DNA of 64,000 bases from Gloeothece verrucosa PCC 7822 (GCF_000147335.1 NC_014501.1:4573501-4637500), one strand, 5' to 3'; positions 42,410-51,531 are shown, counted from the stretch's first letter. The notes: generated by a model from the sequence alone, not told the origin. A program made the numbers and translations.

Positions 42410-43702
42410 CTATTTTGTATCAATATAAACATTTTTCCCCACGATGCCGAAAGAGCCTCCTTTAGCCAATAAAGCACTACCATAAGCCGCCTCCCTATTC
42501 AAAGAACAGACCACACGAACCTTTAAAAGACGCTCCCGAATAACCCTCCAAGTCTCATTTTTAGCCCCTCCTCCTGCGCTATACACCTTAAACAGAGGAG
42601 TCGCGCCTAAAGCTTGTAAACGTTGATAACCCAAAGCTTCTAGACGAGCAATACTTTCTAATAACCCATGTAAAAAATCTACAGGATCATCCGGACGAGG
42701 GTCTAATTTAGGCAATAACTCAGGATCATTAACCGGAAAACGCTCCCCCTTTTTCAAAAGCGGATAATACTCTAAAACACTCGGTTTAGTCCCATCAATT
42801 TGACGACTAAAACGATCTAACGCTTCATCACTAAAAAAATGCCGCAAAACCGCCCCACCCGTATTAGACGCGCCTCCCGTTAACCATAAATTTCCTAAAC
42901 GATGGCTATAAATCCCCGATTTAGCATCTTCAATGTGAGTATGACTTAATAACTTTAAAACTAGAGTTGAACCCAGAGAAGTCACCGCCTCACCCGGTTG
43001 GTTAGCACCACTCGCTAAAAAAGCGGCTATACTATCGGTTGTTCCCGTACAAACTCGACAATCTTTTCTTAAATTGAAGCGATGGGCAATTTCTGGAGTC
43101 ACAGAATTAATAGGCGTACCGGGCGGTAAAACTTCAGGTAAAAGGGGATATATAGGTAATTGAGTTAACCACTGAGGATAACACAAATTTTGCACATCAT
43201 AACCGAGTTTTAAAGCATTATGATAATCACTAATTCCTAAATTTCCATGTAACAAAAAAGCTAACCAGTCTGCCTGATGGAGAAAATACTTAGCTTGAGA
43301 ATAAATCGGTTTTTCGTACCACCAAAATAACTTAGCTAGACTCGAAGTCGCACTTAAAACCGGATGTTCCGCAGGGGCGATCGCTTTTACCTTATTTAAG
43401 ACTTCTATCCCGCGCCCATCGTTGTATAAAATAGCATCATCTAAGGGGTTGCCTTTCTCATCACATAACAACACTGTTGCTGATGTTCCATTAATAGCAA
43501 TGGCTTCAATTTCCTGTCGAATAGCAAGGGGAATCTGTTCTAATAAAGAATATAAAGCATCTTGCCAAATCCTTACCCAAGGTTGAGAAGTTGAAGAAGA
43601 AAAGGCATAGTTTATGTTGGCGCGAATAGTAGAATCTGCATCAATAACGATAGCCCTTGCGCCCGAAGTACCAAAATCAATACCCAGATAAAAACTCACC
43701 AT
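42410..43702 (-). CDS. FGGY-family sugar kinase (D-ribulokinase/xylulokinase-like)
   Basis: A 430-residue FGGY kinase. The phosphate-1 motif LGIDFGTSGARAIVID is at residues 6-21, AINGTSATVLL and GTTDSIAAFLASG follow, and the adenosine-binding YSAGGGAKNETW lies near 370. It is shorter than typical xylulokinases (about 490 residues) and matches the cyanobacterial/plant group, for which ribulose kinase activity has been shown in Synechococcus. Likely scavenges ribulose or xylulose. A NUDIX gene lies 14 bases upstream on the same strand, suggesting an operon. Confidence 0.88.
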   Translation of the reverse strand: MVSFYLGIDFGTSGARAIVIDADSTIRANINYAFSSSTSQPWVRIWQDALYSLLEQIPLAIRQEIEAIAINGTSATVLLCDEKGNPLDDAILYNDGRGIEVLNKVKAIAPAEHPVLSATSSLAKLFWWYEKPIYSQAKYFLHQADWLAFLLHGNLGISDYHNALKLGYDVQNLCYPQWLTQLPIYPLLPEVLPPGTPINSVTPEIAHRFNLRKDCRVCTGTTDSIAAFLASGANQPGEAVTSLGSTLVLKLLSHTHIEDAKSGIYSHRLGNLWLTGGASNTGGAVLRHFFSDEALDRFSRQIDGTKPSVLEYYPLLKKGERFPVNDPELLPKLDPRPDDPVDFLHGLLESIARLEALGYQRLQALGATPLFKVYSAGGGAKNETWRVIRERLLKVRVVCSLNREAAYGSALLAKGGSFGIVGKNVYIDTK

Positions 43703-43716
43703 TAAACTATTAAAAA

Positions 43717-44151
43717 TTAACAGGATAAACGAGGACGAAAACCATAATTTCGGTAGGTTCGATAGTCACTTAAAATTTGGTCGTGATCAAAGCATAAATT
43801 AGCCGGAATTTCCCATAAGTGAAAGATGGCTATTCTTTTAGCATCATCTGCCGCTTCAGGTGTTCCCTTGGCCGTAGCGATAAAGACAACACTTAAGGTA
43901 TGCTGGCGAGGGTCGCGTTGAGGATTAGAATAAACATAAAACTGTTCTATTAATTGGACTTCTAAGCTAGTTTCCTCTTTTGCTTCTCGTTTAGCGGCTG
44001 TTTCGGCAGATTCCCCATAATCCATAAACCCGCCAGGAATTGCCCAACCATAGGGAGTATTTTTTCGTTCAATTAAAACAATAGGCCGATGAGGTTGATC
44101 GATCAGTTCGATAATAATATCTACTGTTGGCGTGGGATTTCGATAGGTCAT
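43717..44151 (-). CDS. NUDIX hydrolase
   Basis: A 144-residue NUDIX enzyme. The NUDIX box GGFMDYGESAETAAKREAKE then ETSLEV (about 41-66) has all required Gly, Glu, Arg and Glu residues, so it should hydrolyse a nucleoside-diphosphate-linked substrate with divalent metal. FYVYSNPQRDPRQHTLSVVF is typical of ADP-ribose or nucleotide-sugar type members. It precedes the sugar kinase by 14 bases. Confidence 0.9.
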   Translation of the reverse strand: MTYRNPTPTVDIIIELIDQPHRPIVLIERKNTPYGWAIPGGFMDYGESAETAAKREAKEETSLEVQLIEQFYVYSNPQRDPRQHTLSVVFIATAKGTPEAADDAKRIAIFHLWEIPANLCFDHDQILSDYRTYRNYGFRPRLSC

Positions 44152-44353
44152 TTGTTACTTATCTGGGTTATTCCCTGTGGTTATAGGGTACATATATCAT
44201 ATTAGAGCCGCTTTGATAACCCTTTTGCAATTATTGCGTAATCGGCAGACTTTACATTTATTAATATAGGAGTTGGGATTTATGTGCGGGGACTTATTTA
44301 ATATTGATGTTTTTTGTTAAAATCAACTTATCCTCAATTTAAGACAAAGCTTA

Positions 44354-44626
44354 ATGAATAATTTAGAACAACAGGTTTTAGAAACCTTCCGCAAACTATC
44401 TGTAGAAAAGCAAAATGATGTTTTAGAGTTTTTAGAATTAATTGAACAGGAACCAGCAAAAGATCCAACAGATGAGGAGTTGAGAAAAGCTAGGGAGATT
44501 ATTAATAAAGCTAAACAACGGGCGCGTTCTAGTGCCGCTAAATCTGCACCGGAGTTATGGAAAGAATTTAATCAAATAAAAAATCTAATTGCTGATCAAT
44601 ATGAAGACGAAACAAAATCGAGTTAA
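44354..44626 (+). CDS. Putative antitoxin
   Basis: A 90-residue helical, charged protein starting with an amphipathic LEQQVLETFRKLSVEKQNDV segment like the DUF2281/antitoxin start common in cyanobacteria, with a basic middle and an acidic C-terminus. It is 13 bases upstream of a PIN toxin, the normal antitoxin-toxin order. A DNA-binding motif is not obvious; assignment rests mainly on context. Confidence 0.72.
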   Translation: MNNLEQQVLETFRKLSVEKQNDVLEFLELIEQEPAKDPTDEELRKAREIINKAKQRARSSAAKSAPELWKEFNQIKNLIADQYEDETKSS

Positions 44627-44639
44627 GCGGACTGAATAA

Positions 44640-45047
44640 ATGTTAAAAGTTATTCTCGATACTTCGGTTTTTATTTCTGCTCTTTTAAGTAAAAATTCTG
44701 AAACTGCCCCTAATCAAATTCTAGCTAGATGGCAAAATGGAGATTTTACTCTAGTCACTTCTCCTCAATTACAAGAAGAATTAGTGATGGTTTTATTAAG
44801 AAAACGAATATCCTTAGATTTGATTGAAGATTTACTGACGAATCTGGAAACTTTAGCCATTCAACTACAAGGAGTTTATCAGGCTACTTATCTCGATAAT
44901 ATTGATCCAAAGGACAATATATTTTTGGCAGCCGCTTATGAGTCAAAAGCAGATTATTTAGTATCTCTGGATAATCACTTACTATCTTTAAAATTTTATC
45001 ATAGGACGCAAATTCTCATACCAAGTCTATTTTTACAAGTTATATAA
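44640..45047 (+). CDS. PIN-domain toxin (COG1569-like)
   Basis: A 135-residue PIN ribonuclease of the VapC-like family. The first acidic residue is in VILDTSVFISALL (Asp7), further acids lie in EELVMVL, DPKDNIFLAAA and YLVSLDNHLLSL, giving the expected Asp/Glu quartet for magnesium. Products of this type cut RNA when freed from their antitoxin. It is 13 bases after the antitoxin gene. The 168-bp repeat begins only 10 bases after its stop. Confidence 0.85.
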   Translation: MLKVILDTSVFISALLSKNSETAPNQILARWQNGDFTLVTSPQLQEELVMVLLRKRISLDLIEDLLTNLETLAIQLQGVYQATYLDNIDPKDNIFLAAAYESKADYLVSLDNHLLSLKFYHRTQILIPSLFLQVI

Positions 45048-45050
45048 TTT

Positions 45051-45116
45051 TTAATTTGTTGTTTCCAGCCAAAGATTAAAATCAGTCTCATAGAGTTTTT
45101 GGGTTTGAGTCGTCAT
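45051..45116 (-). pseudogene. Truncated duplicate of the DUF29 gene 5' end
   Basis: From ATG 45116 it reads the same first 20 residues as the intact DUF29 gene (MTTQTQKLYETDFN...), then Asn and a stop. The only repeat mismatch changes the ribosome binding site from GGAG to GAAG. It is a duplication remnant and unlikely to be functional. Confidence 0.8.
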
Positions 45117-45224
45117 GAGAGATATCTTCTTTGATAAGGTAAATAAAGACAGCAATAATCAGCGCCAGAATTACAAGATAGCGGCTTTAATAAGCATAGC
45201 CGAGGGTGAAACATGACACAGCAA
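45057..45224. repeat. Direct repeat, left copy (168 bp)
   Basis: Matches 45649-45816 with a 592-base offset and one base difference in 168 (45127 T versus 45719 C). It carries the first 20 codons of a DUF29 gene (reverse), the intergenic region and the first four codons of gpsA. Confidence 0.95.
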
Positions 45225-45239
45225 GAGTGTAAAATATAA
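45213..45239 (+). pseudogene. Truncated duplicate of the gpsA start
   Basis: The left repeat copy retains the gpsA ATG and codons MTQQ, then diverges (ECKI) to a stop. The upstream promoter region is also duplicated, so it may produce a short non-productive transcript towards the DUF29 gene. Confidence 0.7.
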
Positions 45240-45249
45240 AAATCAAAAT

Positions 45250-45708
45250 TTACTCATTAACTTCTTCATCAGGTAGATATTTGGGATTTAAAACATCCTC
45301 CCTTAAAAAAGGACAAGTAACAGGAAACTCCTCTTCAGCTAATCCAGTTTCACCAGAGGCAAGCAATCTAGCATCTTGATAACACTCTTCAAAAACCTCA
45401 TCAAAGTATCGCTTTAGACTAGGGCTTTTCTTAAAAGCTTTATTAATTCTCAATGAATGTTCAATAATCGTGTATCTCCAACTATTAGAACGTTTTGAAG
45501 CTTGAAACCTCCATTTGATCAGGTGCATCAGCAAAATTCTTAGATTACTTTCCAAAGCATTCTTTTCACTGTTGCCCATATCTTCAATTTCCTCTATTAA
45601 ATTTTCATAATCAATTTGATCAAGCCTACGCTCTCTCAATAATTGTGCTGTTGTTTCCAGCCAAAGATTAAAATCAGTCTCATAGAGTTTTTGGGTTTGA
45701 GTCGTCAT
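45250..45708 (-). CDS. DUF29 family protein
   Basis: A 152-residue DUF29 protein: YETDFNLWLETTAQLLRERR, DYENLIEEIEDMGNSEKNAL, LMHLIKWRFQASKRSNSWRY and a C-terminal CPF segment are the family hallmarks. DUF29 proteins are very abundant in cyanobacteria; function unknown. The start at 45708 has AGGAG ten bases upstream. It is divergent from gpsA and lies between the two 168-bp repeat copies; its 5' end is inside the right copy. Confidence 0.88.
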   Translation of the reverse strand: MTTQTQKLYETDFNLWLETTAQLLRERRLDQIDYENLIEEIEDMGNSEKNALESNLRILLMHLIKWRFQASKRSNSWRYTIIEHSLRINKAFKKSPSLKRYFDEVFEECYQDARLLASGETGLAEEEFPVTCPFLREDVLNPKYLPDEEVNE

Positions 45709-45816
45709 GAGAGATATCTCCTTTGATAAGGTAAATAAAGACAGCAATAATCAGCGCCAGAATTACAAGATAGCGGCTTTAATAAGCATAGCCGAGGGTG
45801 AAACATGACACAGCAA
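45649..45816. repeat. Direct repeat, right copy (168 bp)
   Basis: Contains the intact 5' end of DUF29 (reverse), the divergent promoter region and the first codons of gpsA. Its near-identity to 45057-45224 implies a recent duplication. Confidence 0.95.
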
Positions 45817-46728
45817 CCGAAAATCATCACTATTGTTGGGGCGGGAATGTGGGGCAGTGCATTAGGGGCCTTAGCATCCCGTAATCATCATCACGTCCGT
45901 TTATGGTCGAGAAATAGTACAGAAAGCCTAGCCGCCGTCATCGCGGATGCTGATGTGATCTTATCAGCCGTCTCTATGGCAGGAGTACCACCCATCATTG
46001 AAAAACTGAAAACATACGGCATCCCCGAAAAAGTCATTTTAGTAACCGCTACAAAAGGATTAGATCCCCAAACCACCCTAACGCCTTCTCGACTTTGGCA
46101 GCAAGCTTTTCCCCATCATCGGGTCGTTGTGCTATCAGGGCCTAATCTTTCCAAAGAAATACAACAAAATTTACCCGCCGCTACCGTAGTAGCCAGTAGC
46201 AATGTAGCCGCCGCAGAGACAATACAAATCATTTTTGCTTCCGAAAAATTGAGAGTTTATGAAAACTCTGATCCTTTAGGCGCTGAATTAGGAGGAACCC
46301 TAAAAAATGTCATGGCCATTGCTGCCGGTGTCTGTGATGGTTTACATTTAGGCACCAATGCCAAAGCCGCTTTATTAACCCGCGCCTTACCTGAAATGAT
46401 TCGAGTAGGAACTTATTTGGGAGCCGAGGCCGAGACTTTTTTCGGGCTATCAGGTTTAGGAGATTTATTGGCCACTTGTAACAGTCCTCTTTCCCGTAAT
46501 TATCAAGTCGGTTATAGACTAGCACAAGATCAAACTTTAGATGAAATTTTAGGCAATTTAGAAGGCACAGCCGAGGGAATTAATACCACTCAAGTATTAA
46601 TAAAAATTGCGACTGAGCAAAATTTATATGTTCCCATTGCCACCCAAGTTTATCGCTTACTCAAAGGAGAAATATCTCCTCAAACTGCCGTTAAATCTTT
46701 GATGGAACGAGAGCTTAAACCCGAGTAA
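45805..46728 (+). CDS. gpsA: Glycerol-3-phosphate dehydrogenase (NAD(P)+)
   Basis: A 307-residue GpsA reducing dihydroxyacetone phosphate to sn-glycerol 3-phosphate for membrane lipids. The NAD motif IVGAGMWGSALGALA is at about 9-23, LSGPNLSKEI and the catalytic-Lys region ELGGTLKNVMAIAAGVCDG are present, with GLSGLGDLLATC near 215. Slightly shorter than the usual 330 residues. Its promoter and first codons are duplicated 592 bases upstream. Confidence 0.94.
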   Translation: MTQQPKIITIVGAGMWGSALGALASRNHHHVRLWSRNSTESLAAVIADADVILSAVSMAGVPPIIEKLKTYGIPEKVILVTATKGLDPQTTLTPSRLWQQAFPHHRVVVLSGPNLSKEIQQNLPAATVVASSNVAAAETIQIIFASEKLRVYENSDPLGAELGGTLKNVMAIAAGVCDGLHLGTNAKAALLTRALPEMIRVGTYLGAEAETFFGLSGLGDLLATCNSPLSRNYQVGYRLAQDQTLDEILGNLEGTAEGINTTQVLIKIATEQNLYVPIATQVYRLLKGEISPQTAVKSLMERELKPE

Positions 46729-47033
46729 TTTTAGCTATCTTGAAAAGTTAGATTTATGGCTTAACTGATTATCATCTACAGATAAACACAGATATAGCCG
46801 CTCTAGAGCCGCTCTTATACAAATTTATCTGTATTCATCTGTATTCCTCGATAAAGATAAGTTGGGGGTTGATGTCTTCCCACTGGAAACAAGATGAATA
46901 GCAAGGGAAATGCTAATTGAGCTTAAATTCTTTAAAAACTACATCAATATTACCTCATGCGGATCAATCAACGATAATCTATAAGCTACTAATGTTTATC
47001 TTGTCCATCAACGGACACATCTATTCACAAAAC
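46729..47033. other. 305-base gap with an imperfect inverted repeat
   Basis: Bases about 46789-46845 can form an imperfect hairpin from ACAGATAAACACAGAT and ATCTGTATTCATCTGT around a TAGCCGCTCTAGAGCCGCTC core. No gene was seen; an in-frame extension of the malic enzyme ORF back to 46917 is not supported by the family. Confidence 0.4.
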
Positions 47034-48425
47034 ATGGTCAATTTAACCCCTAATCCTAGTTATAGCTTAACTCTTCGGGTTGAACTTCCCAATCGAACAG
47101 GAAATCTAGCCGCCGTTGCCCAAGCCATAGCCAATGTCGGCGGTAGTCTGGGGCAAATTTCTTTAATTGAACGAACGCTGAAAATTACTAAGCGGGAATT
47201 GACAGTAGACGCATATAGTACCGAACACGCAGAACAGATCGTCGCGGCTGTCAAAGCCATCCCAGACGTTAAAGTTTTAAAAATCTCTGATCGTACTTTT
47301 GATCTACACCGGCAAGGAAAAATCTCTATTGAGAGTCGAATACCTCTGGCCTCTCAGTCAGAGTTAGCCATGGCCTACACACCCGGAGTCGGACGAATTT
47401 GTAAAGCGATCGCCGATGAACCCGAAAAAGTCTTTTCCCTAACCATCAAAAATAACACCGTTGTGATCGTCACCGATGGCTCGGCGGTGTTAGGATTGGG
47501 TAACTTAGGACCTGAAGCCGCCCTACCGGTTATGGAAGGAAAAGCCATGCTATTTAAAGAATTTGCCGGAGTAGATGCTTTTCCCATCTGTCTAGCCACC
47601 CAAGACACCGAAGCCATTATTGCAACGGTTAAAAATATAGCTCCGGTGTTTGGCGGCGTTAACCTAGAAGATATTAGTGCCCCTCGTTGCTTTGAAGTCG
47701 AAAGACGACTCAGAGAAGAACTCGATATTCCCGTATTCCATGACGATCAACATGGTACAGCCATAGTCAGTTTAGCCGCCCTCATTAATGCTCTCAAACT
47801 GGTCAATAAACCAATGGATTTGGTAAAAATCGTGATTAATGGCGCAGGAGCCGCAGGAATTGCTATTGCTTGTCTATTGAAAAAAGCCGGGGCCCAAGAA
47901 ATTTGGATTTGTGATTCAAAAGGTATTCTCTCTAAAAAGCGTAGCGACTTAAACCCCGAAAAACAAGCCTTTGCCGTAGAAGCCAGTGGCACCTTGGCCG
48001 ATGCGCTCAACGGAGCCGACGTTTTTTTAGGGGTAAGTGTTCCTGGGGTATTGACCCGAGAAATGGTGCTAACCATGGCCAGCGATCCCATCGTCTTTGC
48101 TATGGCTAACCCGATTCCGGAAATTCAGCCAGAATTGATCGATAATGATGTGGCCGTTGTCGCCACCGGACGTAGTGATTATCCTAACCAAATCAACAAT
48201 GTTTTGGCATTTCCGGGATTATTTCGAGGAGCATTAGATTGCCGTGCGAGAGTAATTACCGATAATATGTATCTGGAAGCGGCTAAAGCCATTGCTTCTT
48301 TAATTCCCCCTCCTAGCCTAGCACGAGACAATATTATTCCTTCTGTCTTCGATGCAAGGGTAGCCACTGCGGTAGCTTCTGCTGTTCAATTTGCCGCTCG
48401 TAAAGACGGCGTAGCAAGACAGTAA
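47034..48425 (+). CDS. me: NAD(P)-dependent malic enzyme with N-terminal ACT domain
   Basis: A 463-residue malic enzyme that decarboxylates malate to pyruvate. An ACT-like domain (residues about 10-85, SLTLRVELPNRTGNLAAVAQ) precedes the catalytic part: AYTPGVGRICKAI, TDGSAVLGLGNLGPEAALPV, VFHDDQHGTA with metal-binding Asp residues, and the nucleotide-binding NGAGAAGIAIA. The start at 47034 gives the length I recall for Synechocystis slr0721; the frame is open to 46917. The ACT domain suggests allosteric control. Confidence 0.92.
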   Translation: MVNLTPNPSYSLTLRVELPNRTGNLAAVAQAIANVGGSLGQISLIERTLKITKRELTVDAYSTEHAEQIVAAVKAIPDVKVLKISDRTFDLHRQGKISIESRIPLASQSELAMAYTPGVGRICKAIADEPEKVFSLTIKNNTVVIVTDGSAVLGLGNLGPEAALPVMEGKAMLFKEFAGVDAFPICLATQDTEAIIATVKNIAPVFGGVNLEDISAPRCFEVERRLREELDIPVFHDDQHGTAIVSLAALINALKLVNKPMDLVKIVINGAGAAGIAIACLLKKAGAQEIWICDSKGILSKKRSDLNPEKQAFAVEASGTLADALNGADVFLGVSVPGVLTREMVLTMASDPIVFAMANPIPEIQPELIDNDVAVVATGRSDYPNQINNVLAFPGLFRGALDCRARVITDNMYLEAAKAIASLIPPPSLARDNIIPSVFDARVATAVASAVQFAARKDGVARQ

Positions 48426-48484
48426 AAACAACGCTAGGGGGGAACTCAGACAACAGATGCAGGAGAACTAACCCCCCTAACCCT

Positions 48485-49252
48485 ATGGACGATATTCCCG
48501 AAGCAGTACGAAACACCCCGAGGCTGAAACCCACCTCACCGACGCGATCACCCTTGTTGCTTGGTGGAGGAGTTTTGCTCTTAGGTGTTGTGGGCTTACT
48601 GAGTATTTTGCTCTTGTTTCGTTCTACTCCTAAAGCGCAAGTTGAGTCTTCCGCCTCTCCAGTCTCACCAGAAGTCCCTTCTACCTCAACCCCTAATTCT
48701 AGCCCTAAACTAGAAAATGTATTAGGTCATTTACCTTATCAAGAAGCACCAGCATCAGAATTAAAACCCGTCACCCCAGATGGACGAATTCGTCTTCGCG
48801 TCGGAGCCGCCGAAAAATTTAAACAAATGCAAACAGCCGCTCGAGCCGATGGCATAATTCTCAATTTAATTTCCGGATTTCGCTCAGTTAAAGAGCAAGA
48901 ATATTTATTTTTTGGAGTCAAAGAACAACGTAACCAGGAAACGAAAAAACGAGCAGAAGTTAGTGCCCCGCCTGGGTATAGTGAGCATCATACCGGTTAT
49001 GCTTTTGATGTTGGAGATGGCAAAGTTCCTTCAGCTAACCTGAACACCCATTTTGAAAATACACCGGCTTTTCGCTGGTTGAAAAATAATGCGGCAAAAT
49101 ATAGCTTTGAATTATCCTTTCCTCGAAATAACCCTCAAGGGGTTAGTTATGAACCCTGGCATTGGCGCTTTGTTGGGGACCGCAAAAGCTTAGAAACTTT
49201 CTACAAAGCAGAACAATTAAAAACTAGGCAACAAGAAAAAACTAATAACTAA
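48485..49252 (+). CDS. D-alanyl-D-alanine carboxypeptidase (VanY/LdcB-like)
   Basis: A 255-residue membrane-anchored peptidase. One membrane helix (about 27-46, GGGVLLLGVVGLLSILLLF), a Ser/Pro/Thr-rich linker (55-75), then a VanY domain with SGFRSVKEQ, the zinc motif SEHHTGYAFDVGD (S-x-H-x-x-G-x-A-x-D) and EPWHWRFVG. It trims peptidoglycan peptides in the periplasm. Adjacent genes are unrelated. Confidence 0.9.
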   Translation: MDDIPEAVRNTPRLKPTSPTRSPLLLGGGVLLLGVVGLLSILLLFRSTPKAQVESSASPVSPEVPSTSTPNSSPKLENVLGHLPYQEAPASELKPVTPDGRIRLRVGAAEKFKQMQTAARADGIILNLISGFRSVKEQEYLFFGVKEQRNQETKKRAEVSAPPGYSEHHTGYAFDVGDGKVPSANLNTHFENTPAFRWLKNNAAKYSFELSFPRNNPQGVSYEPWHWRFVGDRKSLETFYKAEQLKTRQQEKTNN

Positions 49253-49328
49253 TGACTAATAACTAATAAATAATAATTAATAACTAATGACTAATAATTA
49301 ATAACTAATGACTAATGACTAATAACTA
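49253..49328. repeat. TAATGACTAATAACTAATA-type low-complexity repeat
   Basis: About 75 bases made almost wholly of ACTAATGACTAATAA-like units fill the gap between the carboxypeptidase and SWIM genes; the next ATG lies inside the last unit. Similar to the tract at 17814-18028. Confidence 0.8.
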
Positions 49329-50189
49329 ATGACTAACGAACAAATAATCGAAAATAATCAGAGAGAATGGTGGGTACAACGCTGGTTAGAATTATTAGAT
49401 TCTTACCGTTTTAAAAAGCGTTTAGAAAGAGGACGTAATTATGCTAGAGAAGGTAACGTTCTCAGCATCGACTTTGAAGCCGCACAGGCCTTGGCTAAAG
49501 TACAGGGAAGTGAACCCGATCCTTATCAAGTTTCTCTGTCTATGGAACCTTTTACTGATGAAGATTGGAATTATGTCATTGATACCATGTCCGAAAAAGC
49601 GATCTTTAGTGCCCAACTTTTGGCCGGACAAATGCCAGAAACCATCGAACAAGTTTTTATTAGTAACGGGTTAAATTTATTTCCCTTTACCCTGTCTGAT
49701 GTTCATTCACGTTGTAGTTGTCCCGATAAGGCTAACCCCTGTAAACATATTGCGGCAGTTTATTATCAGTTAGGAGATCGCTTTAGTGAAGACCCTTTTG
49801 TTATTTTTCAACTGCGGGGACGTAGTAAAGCACAAATCTTAGAAGCCTTGCGAGAGCGACGATCTCAAGGGACAATTAAAGCCTCATCTGATACAGTCGA
49901 AAAAGAAGAACAAAAAAGCCAAAGCGCTACCCCTAAAACTCAGAAAAAATCCTCTTCAGATAAGCAGAAATCTGAGCTTAATTTTGAAAAATTTTGGCAG
50001 TATGAGGAACCATTAGAATCATCTTTAGCCGTTATTGTTCCGCCTACAGATAAGAAAACGGTTTTAGATATATTGGGAAAAATTCCTTTAACTTATGCCG
50101 AAGCTGAAGCCGCCCAACAATTCTTAGAGCAAGTTTATCAAGTGGCCTCACAGCAAGCACTAATTACAGCTATGAAGCGTGAGGAATAA
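49329..50189 (+). CDS. SWIM zinc-finger protein
   Basis: A 286-residue protein with a SWIM motif C-x-C-x(n)-C-x-H (CSCPDKANPCKHIAAVYYQL, about 134-153). The N-terminal WWVQRWLELLDSYRFKKRLE, ARNYAREGNVL-like region is typical of the cyanobacterial SWIM proteins usually encoded beside a Snf2-type helicase; no helicase follows here. A Lys/Ser/Gln-rich linker (about 190-220) separates a C-terminal helical part. Likely nucleic-acid or protein binding. Confidence 0.85.
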   Translation: MTNEQIIENNQREWWVQRWLELLDSYRFKKRLERGRNYAREGNVLSIDFEAAQALAKVQGSEPDPYQVSLSMEPFTDEDWNYVIDTMSEKAIFSAQLLAGQMPETIEQVFISNGLNLFPFTLSDVHSRCSCPDKANPCKHIAAVYYQLGDRFSEDPFVIFQLRGRSKAQILEALRERRSQGTIKASSDTVEKEEQKSQSATPKTQKKSSSDKQKSELNFEKFWQYEEPLESSLAVIVPPTDKKTVLDILGKIPLTYAEAEAAQQFLEQVYQVASQQALITAMKREE

Positions 50190-50408
50190 CACTCTCACAT
50201 ACTCCACTACCCTATACTTTGTCGCGCTTCGTATCTGTAGGGGCGCACTTTGTTGCCGATTCTTCTTGATTCAACGAGTTTTCATGAGCCATCAGACTAT
50301 TTGAAGTGATCACGCTTTGCACAGAATTAGAAGCTGACTCAAGAATTGGCTTAATATCAGATAGTTTATCAATTTTGTAATTAGTAGTTATAACAATATA
50401 GCCTTTTT

Positions 50409-50492
50409 TTATAACTCAATAAAATCTACCCGCAAAGTTTGTGCGTCTTCTGGTAATTCGTTAATATCCTGTTGTAGTTGTTCAAAATGCAT
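50409..50492 (-). pseudogene. 27-codon antitoxin-like fragment
   Basis: From ATG 50492 it reads MHFEQLQQDINELPEDAQTL then RVDFIEL and a stop, resembling the first quarter of DUF2281-type antitoxins. It overlaps the vWA gene stop by 11 bases. Probably a decayed antitoxin; could be chance. Confidence 0.35.
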
Positions 50493-51531
50493 CATTTAAT
50501 TTTATTTCTACCCGATTTTTTTCATAATCAACAATCATTATTTGACTACTTTCAATCTGAATATCTTTAATAAATGGTTTCTTTTTTGCATCTTCAAAGT
50601 ACATACAAAAACGATAATTTTGGGCAAGAACTGAATTTTTTTCCCAAAGATTAAAATCCGTCTTTATAGACTTGGTTTCATGTTTGATCGGAACTGGATT
50701 ATCGTTTTCATATAATTTCCATCCTTTAATTGAAGCAACAGTAGCAGTTTTAGGTCTTTTCACTTGAATTGCTCCAAATCTCAAAACTGATTCACTTAGA
50801 GCCTTATTTAGCTCTTCAGTATTCTCTGGTTTATACAATTTTCCTCCACCAGCTTTGGCTAATTCCTCTAAAATCTCATTATTTGTTTTAATCTTGCCAA
50901 GGGTTATAATATTAAGTATAAAATTAAAACCCTCTTTTTTTAACGAATCAACTTCTTCCAAAGGGGCTTTTTGATCAGGATTGTGGTTTTTATCTTTTTT
51001 ACAGGATTCTACTCCGTCAGTTAATAAAACAATTATATTTTTCTGCTTTTTATCCTTAAATTTTGAACTAGCTTGGCGAATTGCCTCAGTTAGTGGAGTT
51101 TCTGTTCCTCCTTTAATGGCAGGTAAAACATCTAAAATTTTCTTATTTTTTTCCTCAAATATTTCGATATTATCCTTGCAATCTTTACTTTTATGACCAA
51201 GAGCAGTTAGCGAAAGTTCTAGATTTGAAGCGTCAGAACTGTTAATAATAGTTGTTATTGATTCTTTGGCAATATCAAGTTTTAGTTTTCCATCAATTTT
51301 TTCTTTTTCTTTTACCATGCTACCAGAAGCATCTAAGATAATCATAACTGGGCTTTTGGCAATAGGGGTAGGTGAAGTAGTGGTAGAAAGGGATGGAGAT
51401 GGATTAGCTGTTAATAAACAGGGGTCTTCTCGAGTTTCACAACCTCCTAAAAGCGTAAGAAAAATGAGTGTTAATGAGGCAAAAAATAATGAATTAAGCA
51501 GTAACTTTGTTTTAAAAAATATTTGAATCAT
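50482..51531 (-). CDS. von Willebrand factor A-domain lipoprotein
   Basis: A 349-residue protein. The N-terminal hydrophobic segment ends in the lipobox LLGGC (Cys about 33), so it is a lipoprotein; a Ser/Thr/Pro linker follows. The vWA domain has an intact MIDAS: DASGS, the Thr in GGTETPLTEA and the Asp in LLTDGVESC. A beta-rich C-terminal domain of about 100 residues is unidentified. I use the ATG at 51531; an upstream extension to 51585 would add Lys-rich residues. Likely binds a protein or polysaccharide partner in the envelope. Low G+C compared with clpB hints at acquisition. Confidence 0.82.
   Translation of the reverse strand: MIQIFFKTKLLLNSLFFASLTLIFLTLLGGCETREDPCLLTANPSPSLSTTTSPTPIAKSPVMIILDASGSMVKEKEKIDGKLKLDIAKESITTIINSSDASNLELSLTALGHKSKDCKDNIEIFEEKNKKILDVLPAIKGGTETPLTEAIRQASSKFKDKKQKNIIVLLTDGVESCKKDKNHNPDQKAPLEEVDSLKKEGFNFILNIITLGKIKTNNEILEELAKAGGGKLYKPENTEELNKALSESVLRFGAIQVKRPKTATVASIKGWKLYENDNPVPIKHETKSIKTDFNLWEKNSVLAQNYRFCMYFEDAKKKPFIKDIQIESSQIMIVDYEKNRVEIKLNDAF

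Noticed and set aside
49253..49328. Repetitive ACTAATGACTAATAA tract as a possible CRISPR or iteron array
   Set aside because: Units are degenerate, about 10 bases long and without spacers; it is low-complexity DNA.
50190..50408. Search for a gene in the 290-base gap between the SWIM and vWA genes
   Set aside because: No frame with a plausible start and motif was found apart from the antitoxin-like fragment.
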